DNA of 64,000 bases from Xylogone sp. PMI_703 (GCA_021399445.1 JAJTUQ010000005.1:1240001-1304000); one strand, 5' to 3'. Counted from the stretch's first letter, positions 48,065 to 60,291 are shown. The notes: a model not told the origin generated them from the sequence alone. Numbers and translations are program-made.

Positions 48065-51000
48065 ATGGCTCGAGTCAGTCGCTTTGGCTTTCTGGCCATT
48101 GCGCTTGCTTTTCACCTAATTTACATTTACTCTATCTTTGACATTTACTTTGTCAGCCCCATTGTTTCTGGTATGAGCGAACATGGAGTCGAACGAGCAG
48201 TTGGAGAAGAAACCCCGGCCAAAAGGCTGATGCTCTTTGTTGGTATGTAGTATGCTTGCATCATTGGAGTCATTTGGCTGTTTGCTAATTTGATGCAGGT
48301 GATGGCCTACGAGCAGACAAAGCGTTCCAATATTTCCCCGATCCTTACCCTAAAAATCAACAAGATCTTGAACCTCGACCACTTGCGCCTTTTTTGCGCT
48401 CGCGCGTGCTTGAACACGGTACTTTCGGTGTTTCTCATACTCGTGTTCCCACTGAATCCAGGCCTGGACATGTTGCACTTATTGCGGGTCTTTACGAAGA
48501 TGTTTCTGCGGTTACAACCGGCTGGAAGTTAAACCCAGTTAACTTTGACAGCTTGTTTAACAGGAGTAGACATACTTGGAGTTGGGGGAGCCCTGATATA
48601 CTGCCAATGTTCCAGCTTGGTGCTGTACCTGGTCGAGTTGATGCCTATACTTACGGGGCTGAGGAAGAGGATTTCTCACAAGATGCTTCGCACCTAGACA
48701 TATGGGTATTTGACGGGGTAAAGGCTCTGTTTGAAGAAGCATCAAAGAATGCCACACTAAACGCTGCACTGAGAGAAGACAAAGTAGTTTTCTTCCTCCA
48801 TCTTCTTGGACTTGATACCAATGGACATGCCTATAGACCCTACTCACCTGAGTATCTCAATAATATTAAGTTAGTCGATCAAGGTGTCAAAGAAATTAGC
48901 CAACTTGTCGAGAACTTTTACGGTGATGGGAAGACGGCATTTGTTTTTACTGCCGATCATGGTATGAGTGATTGGGGTAGTCATGGGGACGGGCACCCGG
49001 ACAATACTCGAACTCCCCTCATTGCATGGGGTTCAGGTGTTGCCAAGCCAGTAATTGCTGAACGTGGCACTGCACCAGGCCATGATGAATTATCTGCAGA
49101 TTGGAATCTAAGCAAGGTTCAGAGGCATGATGTTGCTCAGGCCGATGTCGCTGCACTTATGGCATACCTAGTGGGCGTTGAATTCCCAGTCAACTCCGTT
49201 GGAGAACTACCCCTCTCCTATCTATCTTCCAATATGGCCGGGAAGGCCAAGGCATATTTGGCCAATGCAAGAGGAATCATAGAGATGTACAAAGTCAAAG
49301 AAGCTCGAAAGATGGATACAGAGCTCCATTACCGACCATATAGGCCTCTTAGTGACCAAGAGACTTCTGTGGAGAGAAGACTTGCTCGTATTCAGGGCTT
49401 GATTGACCGCGGCAAGTATGATGAAGCTATTGCAGATACATCTGACCTCATAAAAACTACCCTCGATGGCTTGCGGTACCTTCAGACCTATGACTGGCTC
49501 TTTCTTCGAGCTTTAATAACTATTGGATACCTTGGCTGGATTGCATTTGCCCTGACTACTGTCATTGACCTCCATGTACTACATGGGAAAACCGAGACTT
49601 CGAGAAGCTTGTTTCAAATACTATTCTTCTCTTCCATTCTTGTCATTCTTTTCGCCTCGTTCATCATCTCGAAGTCCCCACCCACCTATTATGCATACTC
49701 CATATTTCCGGTGGTTTTCTGGGAAGAGGTTTTTGCTAGGCGCAAAGCGCTGGCTGAAGGCTGTCATGTTTTGTTTGGCAAGATCACGACTGTTGGGGGC
49801 TTTATTTCTCTTATTTTCCGAATAGTGATATTTTTGGCACTTGTAGAATCCCTTGTGAGTATTTACATCCTAGTCATACTAGTAACCACTAACTTATTCC
49901 TAAGGCGTTGGGTTATACACATAGAGAAATCTTCTCCGGTCTGTTCATCGCTGCTATATTTTGGCCAGCATTCTATGGGAAAGCATTTTTAGGGGAAAAT
50001 ATGGCATTAGTAGGAACTTGGGCGTTGGCTTGCATATCTATGAGTGTTTTCACACTGCTTCCTGTCGTCAAGGTTGAAGATGTAACCCTGATGTAAGTTG
50101 TCCCCATATCGATCTTTATGCAGACTAACAGTTTATGGAAGACTGTCCGGGGGTGTGCTAATGGTTATGATTGGCCTTTTATATCTCATTTTTGAAAAGA
50201 AATTACTCACAAAGGCTGCTCTTAAAAATGACTTCACTTCACCAGCGGAAAATATTGTGTCTAGATCTCTTATAGGCATACAGGTAAGCTTCACTTATCT
50301 CGGATACCACAGACCCTAAATTAATGACGAATAGATTGGCCTTACTATACTTGCAATGATTGTCACTAGGTCGAGTGTATTATCTATTCAGGCAAGACAG
50401 GGTTTACCTCGAGGTAACCAGATAGTTGGTTGGATTGTACTTGGTATAAACTTCCCTTCGCCAGGGGTAAAATAGTGGCTAATTTTATGTTTAGTCCTCT
50501 CGTTGTTTATGCCATTCTTACATCGTCTACAACCAAATAATCACTATCTGCATAGACTGATGGTCTTATTCCTAACGTTTGCCCCGAGTTTCGTCATCCT
50601 AACCATTTCATACGAGGGATTATTCTACTTCGGATTCAGTGTTACCCTTATCACCTGGGTACGCCTTGAGCATCAGATTTACCAGTTTACCAAATCGCGA
50701 GTCTCTGTATCAACTGCATCAACAAAAGATGCAGGTGTACTTCCTGCTTCGTTGGATTCTTCTCCTTACCGTTCCCTAACGCTAGCTGATGTTAGGATCT
50801 CGTTCTTCTTTCTCACATTATTACAGTCTGCATTTTTTAGCACCGGGAACATTGCATCAATATCCTCGTTCAGTTTGGAAAGCGTTGCCCGCCTCATACC
50901 GGTTTTTGACCCTTTCTCCCAGGGGGCTCTATTAATTCTAAAGATCATGATCCCGTTTGCTCTCATCTCAGCGAATCTAGGCATATTGAACAGACGCCTA

Positions 51001-51333
51001 GGGGTCGCACCATCGGCGCTGTTTATGGTTGTCATAGCCATATGTGATTTTCTTACCCTCTACTTCTTTTGGGTGGTTAGGGATGAAGGCTCTTGGTTGG
51101 AGATCGGATCGACCATCAGTCATTTCTGTATTGCAAGCGGATTCTGTGTCTTCGTGGCAGGTTTAGAGGGCGTGAGTGAGATGTTTATTGCTGGCGTTGA
51201 GGTAGAGGATAATTCGGCTCAATTAAAAAAGGAGAAGGAGCTTGGTGGTATCATAAAGGAAACTGACAATGGTGGAAAGAATAGTAAAAAGGGCGTTGCG
51301 AACGGAAAGCATACTTCGTCGGCAGTATATTAA
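48065..51333 (+). CDS. MCD4: GPI ethanolamine phosphate transferase 1
   Basis: ER membrane enzyme (Mcd4/PIG-N) that adds ethanolamine phosphate to the first mannose of the GPI precursor. Six exons (48065-48242, 48299-49854, 49905-50092, 50124-50283, 50335-50443, 50495-51333) give 1009 residues. An N-terminal signal-anchor ([20 protein letters not shown]) leads into a lumenal alkaline-phosphatase-like domain: [27 protein letters not shown] with the likely nucleophile Thr near residue 111, and metal ligands in [16 protein letters not shown]. The C-terminal half has more than ten hydrophobic segments. All five junctions keep frame and membrane topology. The C-terminal Lys-rich tail could act as an ER retention signal. 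Confidence 0.96.
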
Positions 51334-52392
51334 AGCACTACGGTATATTTATTTCTAATGAAGCATATGAAATTTCGAACCACTTTGGCGCCATGCGTGC
51401 ATATAAGGAAGGAATGATTCCAGCCGCATAAGTACAGAGTACGTAGGGCTGCTTTCTCCAGTCTCTAGCAGCAGCATTAAATGGGATGCAGATGTGCCGT
51501 TCCGTAGACAAGCTCTCAGAACCAGCTCCAAAATCTACCTCGGCTCACCACCCCGCAATATGAGACTAAATTGTACTCTCCAGCACGTGCAGAGAAACAC
51601 TGCGCCATATGCCACCAACAGCTGCCAGGGCCAATAGGAATGGGCCTGGGGTTTGCAAGAAAGGTAGCAACAGGGAAGCTTACCTACTTCATATAGTGAA
51701 CATTATTCTCAAGTCGGGGTCCTTGCAGCCCCTGCGGGGTTCAGACGGATGTTTTGAGAGTTGGCTTATCCTTTGATCATAACATACGGCCGTATCCAGG
51801 TTACATCCTGATAGATCTACTACTGACGTTTCTATCATCTCCGGTATAATACAATTTTCGAAAGGGGTCTCCAGTTTGCGTATCGTAGAAGCTGTATTTC
51901 GAGCATACTTTCTAGTCTTTATGCTAATCTACAATGCCATCGAAGTCGCCCATGGAAAGTTAAGGTAGACGGATTCTGAGGGAAATTCCAATATACACAA
52001 GGGCAATGAGTGGAATGAGTGGAATTGGCGCTAGATATTATCCAGCCCGATATCTTCCTTGACACCTTGATATGTAAACAAGTTTTACGAGCCAAGTATA
52101 ATGATTGTCGTGATAAAAGCGAAGTAGGGCTCACATGGGAATTTTGTGGGAAATCCGTCTCTGCCACATATCAATCGTCCTGATCTCCTTCTTATTTTAC
52201 TACTATAGAAAGTCTGGATTCCAAGCTACTCGTTGAGGGCAACAATGCTACTTGATATTCGAATTATGCCGAACTGGTAGATCTACTCACGGCGTTCTCG
52301 GAGACCGGAAGTCTTTGTTTTCTAATTATTGTATTGCGCACCTTTGTACCCCCCAGGCTTCCAACCTGCTCGCTAAGGCCACTAAAGCCTCG
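51334..52392. other. Intergenic: MCD4 3' region and CTF1-beta promoter/leader
   Basis: About 1.06 kb between tandem plus-strand genes. The frame of the next gene is open back to about 52252 but with no ATG before 52393. No repeat or recognisable motif is seen; open stretches on the minus strand at 51919-52167 are uninformative. Confidence 0.5.
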
Positions 52393-55300
52393 ATGAATCC
52401 AGGTAGCAGACCCTACACTACCTCTTCACAAGACTGCTTTCAGCATTCACCGCTTGAACGACAACGACACGACAGGAAGCAAGACGCGGGCGTATCTGAA
52501 ACCCATCGGATGGATGTAGTGATGACTTCGACCGAGCAGGATCAACAGCAAAATACAGGACAGAACGGGCTGAGCGGAGCGACAACGACTGCGAAAGTAC
52601 CACCAGGCTCAAATGCTGCGCCGAATTCCCAGACTCCAGGTCATCCCAGTTTTAGAAGGTGTGTCGCTGGAGATAGCTGCGCATAGTGATATGGCTTGGA
52701 AGGATATATAGCTAACAATAGGGTGCCAGACAACGAGCATCCAGAGCGTGCGAGGTATGAGGCCGTCCCACTTCTTCTGTACGAGGCGAGGCAAAAGCAT
52801 GCCTCGGCACCGAGGGAAGAGCTTATTATTCATTGAGGTACTGGAACAATTGCTGATCGAGACTGCATAATAGACATGTCACGCGAGAAAGGTATTAATT
52901 CTTAGCTCGTGGGCCACCTATGAGGGCTCATTCTACGAGATTGCCCGTCTTTTTAGTATGTATGATGCGGTTTTGACAACCTACAACAGGTACGATGCGA
53001 TGCTGCAAGTCTTGGCGTGCCCTGTACGAATTGTGTAGCGTTCTCGATTGAGTGCAAGATACCAACACCAAAGCGAAAGAAAAATCAAGCTGGGAAAACT
53101 AAGGATTCGGACAGGTATGAGGAGTATTGGAGAACTTTACGCTGTCTCTTTTTTTCCCTAGCTGACAATGACAAAGCGATCGCGAAGTAGTCGACGAACG
53201 ATCCCCGCAAACCGACACACCAAGTACATACAATGGAGGTCGAAGTACCAGCGTTTATAATGCCGCCGATGGAACGCCATCTACGACACTCACTGAGTCG
53301 CAGGTGCGTCAGACCAATAACGACGAAGGAACATATGCTCAGTTTATGAAGCCGAAGTTTACGAGAGCTCCTATTAAGGAAGCTGGAAGAGTGGCATATC
53401 TAGGAGAATCCTCGAACTTAACATTACTTGTACACGACAGGAACGGAAGTGCCGATGTTGTACATTATCCTTTACCAGAGAATATCCGAGGATCGAGGGC
53501 CAGATTGACAGAACTAGACAATGTTGAGATCGATATCCTACACCAACGAGGCGCCTTTCTTCTACCCCCGCGGTCACTGTGTGATGAGTTAGTTGATGCC
53601 TACTTCAAGTGGGTAGCTCCAATTCTTCCAGTTATCAATCGAAATCGCTTCATGCGACAATACCGAGATGCTAAAAATCCTCCTTCCCTTTTGTTGTTGC
53701 AGGCTATACTACTGGCGGGATCTAGGGTGTGCACGAATCCTCAGCTTATGGATGCAAACGGTTCGACTACTCCCGCGGCATTGACCTTCTATAAACGCGC
53801 AAAAGCATTATATGATGCCAATTACGAAGATGACCGAGTCACAATCGTGCAGTCTCTCCTATTAATGGGTTGGTACTGGGAAGGTCCTGAAGATGTCACA
53901 AAGAATGTGTTCTACTGGAGTAGAGTTGCAACTATTGTTGCACAAGGTTCAGGGATGCACCGAAGTGTAGAAGGCTCACAGCTGTCTAAGGCTGATAAAA
54001 GACTTTGGAAACGGATTTGGTGGACCCTTTTCACTCGGGATCGATCGGTTGCGGTGGCCTTGGGTCGTCCCGTACACATCAATACTGACGACTCGGATGT
54101 CGAGATGATATCTGAAGATGATTTCATAGAAGATGAAGGCAATTATCCGACAGAATTTCCTCCAGATCCTATGCATGTACAGTTTTTCCTCCAGTACGTT
54201 AAGCTGTGCGAGATCATGGGCCTTGTTCTTTCACAACAGTACTCAGTAGCGTCGAAAGCTCGTCGGCAAAACGCAATTGATCTGACTCATAGCGATATGG
54301 CTCTAGCAGACTGGCTTCAGAACTGTCCAAGGGAGATATACTGGGATAGCTCAAGGCATCACTTCTGGTCTGCGTTGCTACATTCGAATTACTACACTAC
54401 ATTATGTCTGCTACATCGAGCACATATGCCCCCTGCTACCAGTGGAAGTAGAGGGGCTTATCCCGAAGACAACTCTTATCCTTCACGAAATATTGCCTTT
54501 CAAGCTGCAGCAATGATCACAGCAATTATTGAGAAACTTGCGGCCCATGATGAGCTCCGTTACTGTCCGGCTTTCATTGTATACAGCTTATTCTCGGCTC
54601 TTATTATGCACGTATATCAGATGCGGTCATCTGTTCCTTCTGTGGTACAAGCAACTCAGGAACGGATGAGGATCTGCATGAATGCTCTCAAAGATGTCTC
54701 AAGGGTATGGCTTGTTGCTAAGATGGTGTACACCTTGTTTGAATCTATTTTGGGCAACAAGGTGCTAGAGGAGAGGCTGCAAAAGGCTGCTGGAAAACGC
54801 CATAAGAAGATGCAACAAAGTCTAAGCCAACTAAGCCAGCCAAAGAAAGATGAAGGTCTGAAACGGAAATATGACGATATGGCGCTGGATTTCAGCGTAA
54901 ATACTGGCCCAGCTCCGCAAGAATCGTATGAAAGATCACGACCTCAAACACCGAGCCAAACGACGAATGTTCAAATGACAGCACCATCAATCACATCACC
55001 AGGGGCAAAACAAAACCAGGACACATTCATGGGAGGCTCAACCTCTCGTCCTCATACCCGACCCGCCACGCCTTTCAACCCCTCGTTTTCGGTACCAGCT
55101 ACACCTCCCGATCTTTATCTTGTCACCCGCAATTCACCAAATTTGTCCCAATCTATTTGGGAAAATTTTCAACCCGACCAACTCTTCCCAGAGGGCTCGG
55201 CGAGCATGCACCAGCTTCAATTCTCCCCACCTCAAAACAACCTGGATCCTAATCTCATGGCTCAAGCGAATATATCACAGCAGGTTTCTAATCAAGCCCA

Positions 55301-55648
55301 GACGCAGCAAGCGCCGCCAAAATTTCGTGGTAGTCAAGGCGGCATCAGCAGCAGTCCATTGCAACCACAGTCGATACTGCAAGGCGGCTTAGCTGGCTTT
55401 CAAGGCCAAAATAGCCTTTGGCATGGCAACTTCGACCATCAAATGAATGACGGACAGAGCCCTAGTGATAGTTGGAGCAACACATCTGGTCAAGGACCTG
55501 CTGTGCCTACTACTTTAAACGTCGAGGATTGGTAAGTTGAGATAACACCCTGTGATGTCCTATTGATCAGCTAATAATTGACGCCAGGTTTCAATTCTTC
55601 GGCATCAATGGAGACTTCAGTGGCATGAATGGGGATACCCCACTGTAA
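52393..55648 (+). CDS. ctf1-beta: Zn2Cys6 transcription factor, CTF1-beta/FarB type
   Basis: Nuclear zinc-cluster activator related to cutinase transcription factor 1 and the FarA/FarB fatty-acid regulators, which control lipid-hydrolysis and beta-oxidation genes. Six exons (52393-52658, 52730-52754, 52874-52891, 52990-53114, 53177-55531, 55588-55648) give 949 residues. The zinc cluster is split over four exons: FRR, QRASRACE, TCHARK, then VRCDAASLGVPCTNC and IECKIPTPKRKK, matching C-x2-C-x6-C-x9-C-x2-C-x6-C spacing. The fungal transcription-factor domain includes KPKFTRAPIKEAGRVAYLGES, LVDAYFKWVAPILPVINRNRF, SLLLMGWYWEGPEDVTKN and RLWKRIWWTLFTRDR. The C-terminal 250 residues are rich in Gln, Pro, Ser and Asn and look like an activation region, ending in a short hydrophobic tail (WFQFFGINGDFSGMNGD). 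The subtype is inferred from the cluster sequence. Confidence 0.9.
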
Positions 55649-56203
55649 TTACTCTCTGAGAGAATATTTTATCTTTGGGAACATTTTTCGACAGGCTTGT
55701 TAATATGGAAGATCTTTGTGGCGTTGAGTTTTATTGCCCTTGTGGCGGAGGTCTGGGAATGAAATAAAAAGTTAGGAGTGCCCTTATGGCCATGTAAAAA
55801 TAATTTTACAAAAGATAGGGAGGCTTATCTTGTAAGAGACTTGGAGAATCCACAGTAATTCAATTGAGATACTCTGAGATAGCGTCTCACTTCATAGACA
55901 CTATAAAACCCCGTACTTGGTAGCGGGGCACTCTGCACGGCTGCTGGTCTTGGCGTTGCAACAGGGATGACGAACCACGGAAGCCACCGTATCCAAGGCT
56001 CCTTCTACCATCCCGTACGGCATCCACAGTAACCACGATATCAACACTACCTGAAAGGCTGCCGCTCCACATTGACTAACTTCTATAATTGGAAGGTTAT
56101 CTTGACCCCACAATGATAACAGTGTAGTCGAATACCCAATCGAAGTTCTCATGATCGCAAGACTGGGGTGCGGAGGGCCCGCGCAACAGCCTTCAGAGCA
56201 GTA
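55649..56203. other. Intergenic: CTF1-beta 3' region and LysM gene promoter
   Basis: A 555-bp gap. The frame of the LysM gene is open slightly upstream of 56204 but lacks an ATG. No repeats or RNA genes are seen. Confidence 0.5.
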
Positions 56204-58075
56204 ATGACTTCCAATCCACGCATCTACACCGACGATTCTTCACCTAGGATTGAGCCTAGTGCCGCTGGTTCCTCTAGTATTCGACCACGGAACAGAAGAC
56301 TGCAGTCAACAGAACAGGAACTAGCTATCACAAGCGGAACAAGCACAGCTAATACCAGTCGCACAGCCAGCCCTATCCCCTCCAAGTATCCGTCACGGAC
56401 ACCTTCGAATAATATTACGAAATCACACGATAATAATGGGTTATCGAGGACATTAGGAGTGCCTGCTAGTGGAAGGGGAGGCAGTGGTAGGAGCAGCCCG
56501 GTGGGGTTCAGTGATATTTTAGAGACTGGGTGGACGAGTAGCTGGAATGCTCTCCAAGGACTAGCAAACTCGGTTCTCGGGGTTGATGTTGAAGAGGAGA
56601 ATTCTACAAAAAATTCGAATATGAAAAAGAAACAAAGACGACCGGTATCTTCTTTTATTAAACCGTCTCAGGCCTGGGGCCCTGAGGGACTACCAAAGAG
56701 GGGTGATGGAGGTGTCGGAGGCGGCACTTCAACGGAGAGGGATGCTGCTATAAGGACAAAGAAGAGAATTGGGGTTCTAGAAGGCCATGAAGACCTTAAT
56801 GGCGGCCACAAACGCAAGACGTCGATTGACGAGAACCGGCCAGAGAGTCGTGACGATGAGGAAGACGCTTTGGTTTATATCCATCATGTTCAACAAAACG
56901 ATACTTTGGCTGGCGTTGTTCTCAAGTATAATTGTCAGCCAGCTGTTTTTAGGAAGGTCAATCGATTATGGCCTAATGATAGCATACAGGTGCGCAAAGT
57001 TGTGATGTTACCTGTTGATGCGTGTGCTATTAAGGGCCGTCCTTGTGAGCCGCCATCTTCAGATTCGTCATATAAGGGAGTTGACCTCCTTGCACCAACA
57101 CCTGAGGTTGAAGAACCACCATCAAATACTGATACCAACTGGCCGACGTCGTCCCCATTCCCTAGCTCCTCGTCCCATCAAGAGACACCGGATGATGAGC
57201 CACCATGGACTCATGTGCGGTGGGTACTTTTAGACTCCTCGCCATCTGCAAAACCCACCGAAATTGCACGGATTTCTCGAAAGACTTTGGGATACTTTCC
57301 TCCTAGACGGAGAAAGAGCCAGGCAACAGTCTCATCTATTTCTAGTCCTCGAGCCTCAACAGATTCTCCAGGAATATCACAGATTCAGTTTGAACAAACC
57401 GGTCTCACAAGCAGTCCCGTAGTCACAAATAGCTTCTCACCCCGGTCAACGCGGCCCGCAAGTGGAAGTTACTTCCCCCCTCCGACCTCTGGCGCTGGTA
57501 ACCGGCGCCGTGATAGTGTAGCTGAAACAGCTGAAAGATTAGGTTGGATGCAAGGTCCTGGAGGTGTAGGAACATTTGGAAGGAATGTGCGTAAGCCTGG
57601 TCCTGCCCAGGATGGATTGAATTCCTGGGCCAAAAAACACATTCCAGCATTGGCTGTTGATTCATTGCCTTCATCGGCAGCGTTGGGCTACGAGACAGCA
57701 AGTTTAGGGTTCAACGATGAAGTTGGCAATATTGTCGAGGGGCGCGCTCATCCATTGGCGAGTACCCCTGGCCCAACTAGCACTCCCGGACAAGGCATTG
57801 GACTTGAGAATGCAGCGGCTGCCATAGAAGGATGGGTCCGGCGGCTTGCTAAAGGACCTGCAACTCCAATATTTGGTACCCCCAACAATGCTGGAACAAG
57901 TGATTTGATTGAACTGATGGATGGTGCTTCAAGTGATGATGGAAGAGGATTTGAGTCAAATTCTAGGAACACGAGATCGGTTCCATCAGCTGCCATTGGC
58001 AGTGGTAGATGGGATATGGATGACCGTATAAGAGACAGATCCATAGGATCAGGAAAGCGGGGGAAAGGTGACTAG
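56204..58075 (+). CDS. Intracellular LysM-domain protein
   Basis: A single-exon protein of 623 residues with one LysM domain at about residues 224-272 (IHHVQQNDTLAGVVLKYNC, then FRKVNRLWPNDSIQ and VVMLPVDAC). No signal peptide or membrane segment is visible, so unlike secreted LysM effectors it is probably cytoplasmic or nuclear, in the manner of animal LYSMD proteins. The rest is Ser/Pro/Arg-rich and probably disordered, with one further ordered-looking block around WTHVRWVLLDS and a C-terminal helix (LENAAAAIEGWVRRLAKGP). WTSSWNALQGLANSVLG near residue 120 is amphipathic. The first ATG in frame is at 56204 (MTSNPRIYTDD). The family occurs widely in filamentous ascomycetes; its function is unknown to me. 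Confidence 0.85.
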   Translation: MTSNPRIYTDDSSPRIEPSAAGSSSIRPRNRRLQSTEQELAITSGTSTANTSRTASPIPSKYPSRTPSNNITKSHDNNGLSRTLGVPASGRGGSGRSSPVGFSDILETGWTSSWNALQGLANSVLGVDVEEENSTKNSNMKKKQRRPVSSFIKPSQAWGPEGLPKRGDGGVGGGTSTERDAAIRTKKRIGVLEGHEDLNGGHKRKTSIDENRPESRDDEEDALVYIHHVQQNDTLAGVVLKYNCQPAVFRKVNRLWPNDSIQVRKVVMLPVDACAIKGRPCEPPSSDSSYKGVDLLAPTPEVEEPPSNTDTNWPTSSPFPSSSSHQETPDDEPPWTHVRWVLLDSSPSAKPTEIARISRKTLGYFPPRRRKSQATVSSISSPRASTDSPGISQIQFEQTGLTSSPVVTNSFSPRSTRPASGSYFPPPTSGAGNRRRDSVAETAERLGWMQGPGGVGTFGRNVRKPGPAQDGLNSWAKKHIPALAVDSLPSSAALGYETASLGFNDEVGNIVEGRAHPLASTPGPTSTPGQGIGLENAAAAIEGWVRRLAKGPATPIFGTPNNAGTSDLIELMDGASSDDGRGFESNSRNTRSVPSAAIGSGRWDMDDRIRDRSIGSGKRGKGD

Positions 58076-58608
58076 TTTGACTTTCACAAACTGTTTCAGC
58101 AAATGCATGCAGCATGGACAGCACTGGCGTATGGAAGATGGCGTTTTTTGGGGCTGCTAATTTCTTGCTCGAGCTGCTGGTGGTGAGGATATCAAGGATC
58201 ATCTTTTAAGATCCCTTTTGCGTAGATGGAAGTATTCCTATCAAAGATTCCCATTCCAAAGATTCAGTATATGTACCAATTACGGGTCTAGATACACAAT
58301 ATAACACAATTATTCGACTTTCTCTCTATTAAACTAATTGTGCATGTGATGAATCCAAAGATGGATGCTGGTCATCTCTATGTGCCTATTAGCACGGGCT
58401 GGTTCTCGTACTAGAAAGGAACAATAGGCAGGCGTAGGTATGGTCAGGGGCAATTACCACTTGTGCACGGGCCACAAATGATGATTGATAGCCTTGTGAG
58501 TTCCCATGAGCAACATCGGGAACTCCATCCACTCTGCCAACCATGATCTTTGTGGGTCCACTCTCCCTGATAATCCCATGAGACAAGACATATAGAGCAC
58601 TCGAAGCG
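58076..58608. other. Intergenic: LysM gene 3' region and ARV1 promoter
   Basis: A 533-bp gap between tandem genes. A minus-strand open stretch at 58389-58586 has no recognisable content. Nothing else is seen. Confidence 0.5.
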
Positions 58609-59637
58609 ATGCCTATTTGTATAGAGTGTCGCTACCCGGTGAAGACTCTGTATACTGAATACTCAGGTGCAGATGATCGTTCTAGTGGTCATGGAGTGCG
58701 ATTGACAGTTTGCAAGAACTGCGGTCGTTTCTGTGATAAATATGTCGAACATGACTTTGTTGTTCTATTCATAGATTTGGTCTTGATAAAGCCTCAAGTA
58801 ATTCCTTGCCACGGTCTTTGGGTTTTCTTGGTGGCTGATAATGTATAGGTGTACAGGCATCTTCTGCATAATACTTTAATGAGAGAGAATGATCAATTCG
58901 ACGTGAGATCCATAATTCCAGGCCTTAAAGACCCAATTACTGATTGACGCAGCCCTCCATAATTCGACTTGGTATTCTATTACTCTTATTTGATGTCTAC
59001 CTTACTTGGGCCCGCATTGAGAAACAGACATCTCCCAATGGAGTCGCCTTAGATGGCGATAACACCAACTTCATTCGCCTAGCCCAACAACCAATTGTGT
59101 CTCAATATGTCTTCTTCCGTATGTCTTATTGCTCTAACAGTTCTGAAACAGTTATCATTCTAAACTTGTCTAGTCTTCCTCTGTGCTCTTTCTACACTCG
59201 CTTTTCACCTGTCAATCCGATTTCTCACATCCTCTTCCCTTTCGCCTCTTGTTTTTACAGGATTAATACCTCGATATCCTCGGCCAAACTCCGTGAGCAC
59301 AGCTCTCCTGGTATCATCATCTACTAAGCTCTTTCCCATTCTTATGGTTATCTGGGAGTATGACGTCCCAGCAGCTGCTAGGTCTTTAGGTTGGGCTGTG
59401 GTAGTTAACAATGTAGAAGCATTGAAAATCTTACTCGATTGTGGATATGGCACCGCTGCTATCCTAGCCACAGTTGGTGCTATAACAAGATGGCTAGTGG
59501 GGAAATGGATCTTAACTGCCTTTGGGCTGGACGGTATGGACACGGTTGGAGATTCTGGAGTCGCTGCAGATGGACAGGCGCTCTGGGCTTTAGCTGAGTT
59601 AGGGAGAGAATGGGGGGGAAGATTAGGTCTCGGATAA
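58609..59637 (+). CDS. ARV1: Sterol/GPI homeostasis protein Arv1
   Basis: ER membrane protein needed for normal sterol distribution and, in yeast, for delivery of early GPI intermediates across the ER membrane. Four exons (58609-58797, 58849-58902, 58953-59118, 59174-59637) give 290 residues. The N-terminal Arv1 homology domain has a CIEC pair and a CKNCGRFCDKYVEHD block (putative zinc site), followed by VLFIDLVLIKPQVYRHLL across the first junction. Hydrophobic segments follow at IIRLGILLLLFDVYL, QYVFFLFLCALSTLAFHLSI and FPILMVIWEY. The third junction restores a continuous hydrophobic segment. The C-terminus is longer than in animals, as usual in filamentous fungi. Its stop is 210 bp from that of VMA9, facing it. 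Confidence 0.94.
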
Positions 59638-59847
59638 CGGCGTAATATAGATATGACGGTGAACACATTGAAGGTGCATCTCATCGAGCTTGAGAACTTG
59701 TGCTGATTTAGTCCGTATGATCAGACGGTCCTAAGTAGCAATATTGAGTATCAGAATACATGGCTTCGGGCAGCCTAAGAAAGTCCTAAAACGCCGAGAT
59801 TATACATATTATTCCATTCTAACATCCCTCTAACCCTTATCCCTAAA

Positions 59848-60291
59848 CTAATCGTGTGCAAATTCCGGTCTAAGATCGCCGCGTCGAGGAGCAATAAGTG
59901 GATGCCATTGTGCTAGAAATGTTATAGCTGAGGGCGTCAAGTCAGAAAGTCCCGGCAAGACATATTCAAAGGGAAAGAGACGCACCCCACATAAGGTAGC
60001 AGCTAGTAAAGGACAAGATGAGGGAGCTGCGCCAGGTTCTATGTCAAGAAATTTGTTAGCCAAAGTTGCTGGTATATAGCTTTACAAGCCACTTGCGGCA
60101 GTGGTAGAGTCGATAAACTTACGTTTGATTCTCTCCTTTAGGTGCTAAGAACCATGCGCCGACGCAGGAAAGGGCAACGATGACGAAGCCGATGATAACG
60201 CTCCAGCTATGATCGCGGATGTGTTAGTAACATTGACATAACTGTAAAGCTAAGGGCTAATGTATGGATCATCTACATACCCGTTTGCCAT
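59848..60291 (-). CDS. VMA9: V-type ATPase subunit e (Vma9)
   Basis: Very small hydrophobic subunit of the membrane V0 sector of the vacuolar proton pump. Four exons on the minus strand (60291-60281, 60206-60123, 60038-59986, 59927-59848) give 75 residues, close to the yeast length. The spliced product reads MANG, then WSVIIGFVIVALSCVGAWFL, APKGENQTTWRSS, LILSFTSCYLMWAITFLAQ and WHPLIAPRRGDLRPEF, with two membrane segments and the conserved GENQT and HPLIAPRR motifs. The first exon is only 11 nt, so no single open stretch reveals the gene. Longer open stretches overlapping it (59848-60063 and 60250-60459) are partly intron and were not used as models. Confidence 0.95.

Noticed and set aside
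52252..52392. Upstream extension of the CTF1-beta gene
   Set aside because: The frame is open but begins with a TTG; the first ATG is at 52393 and the extra residues have no family character.
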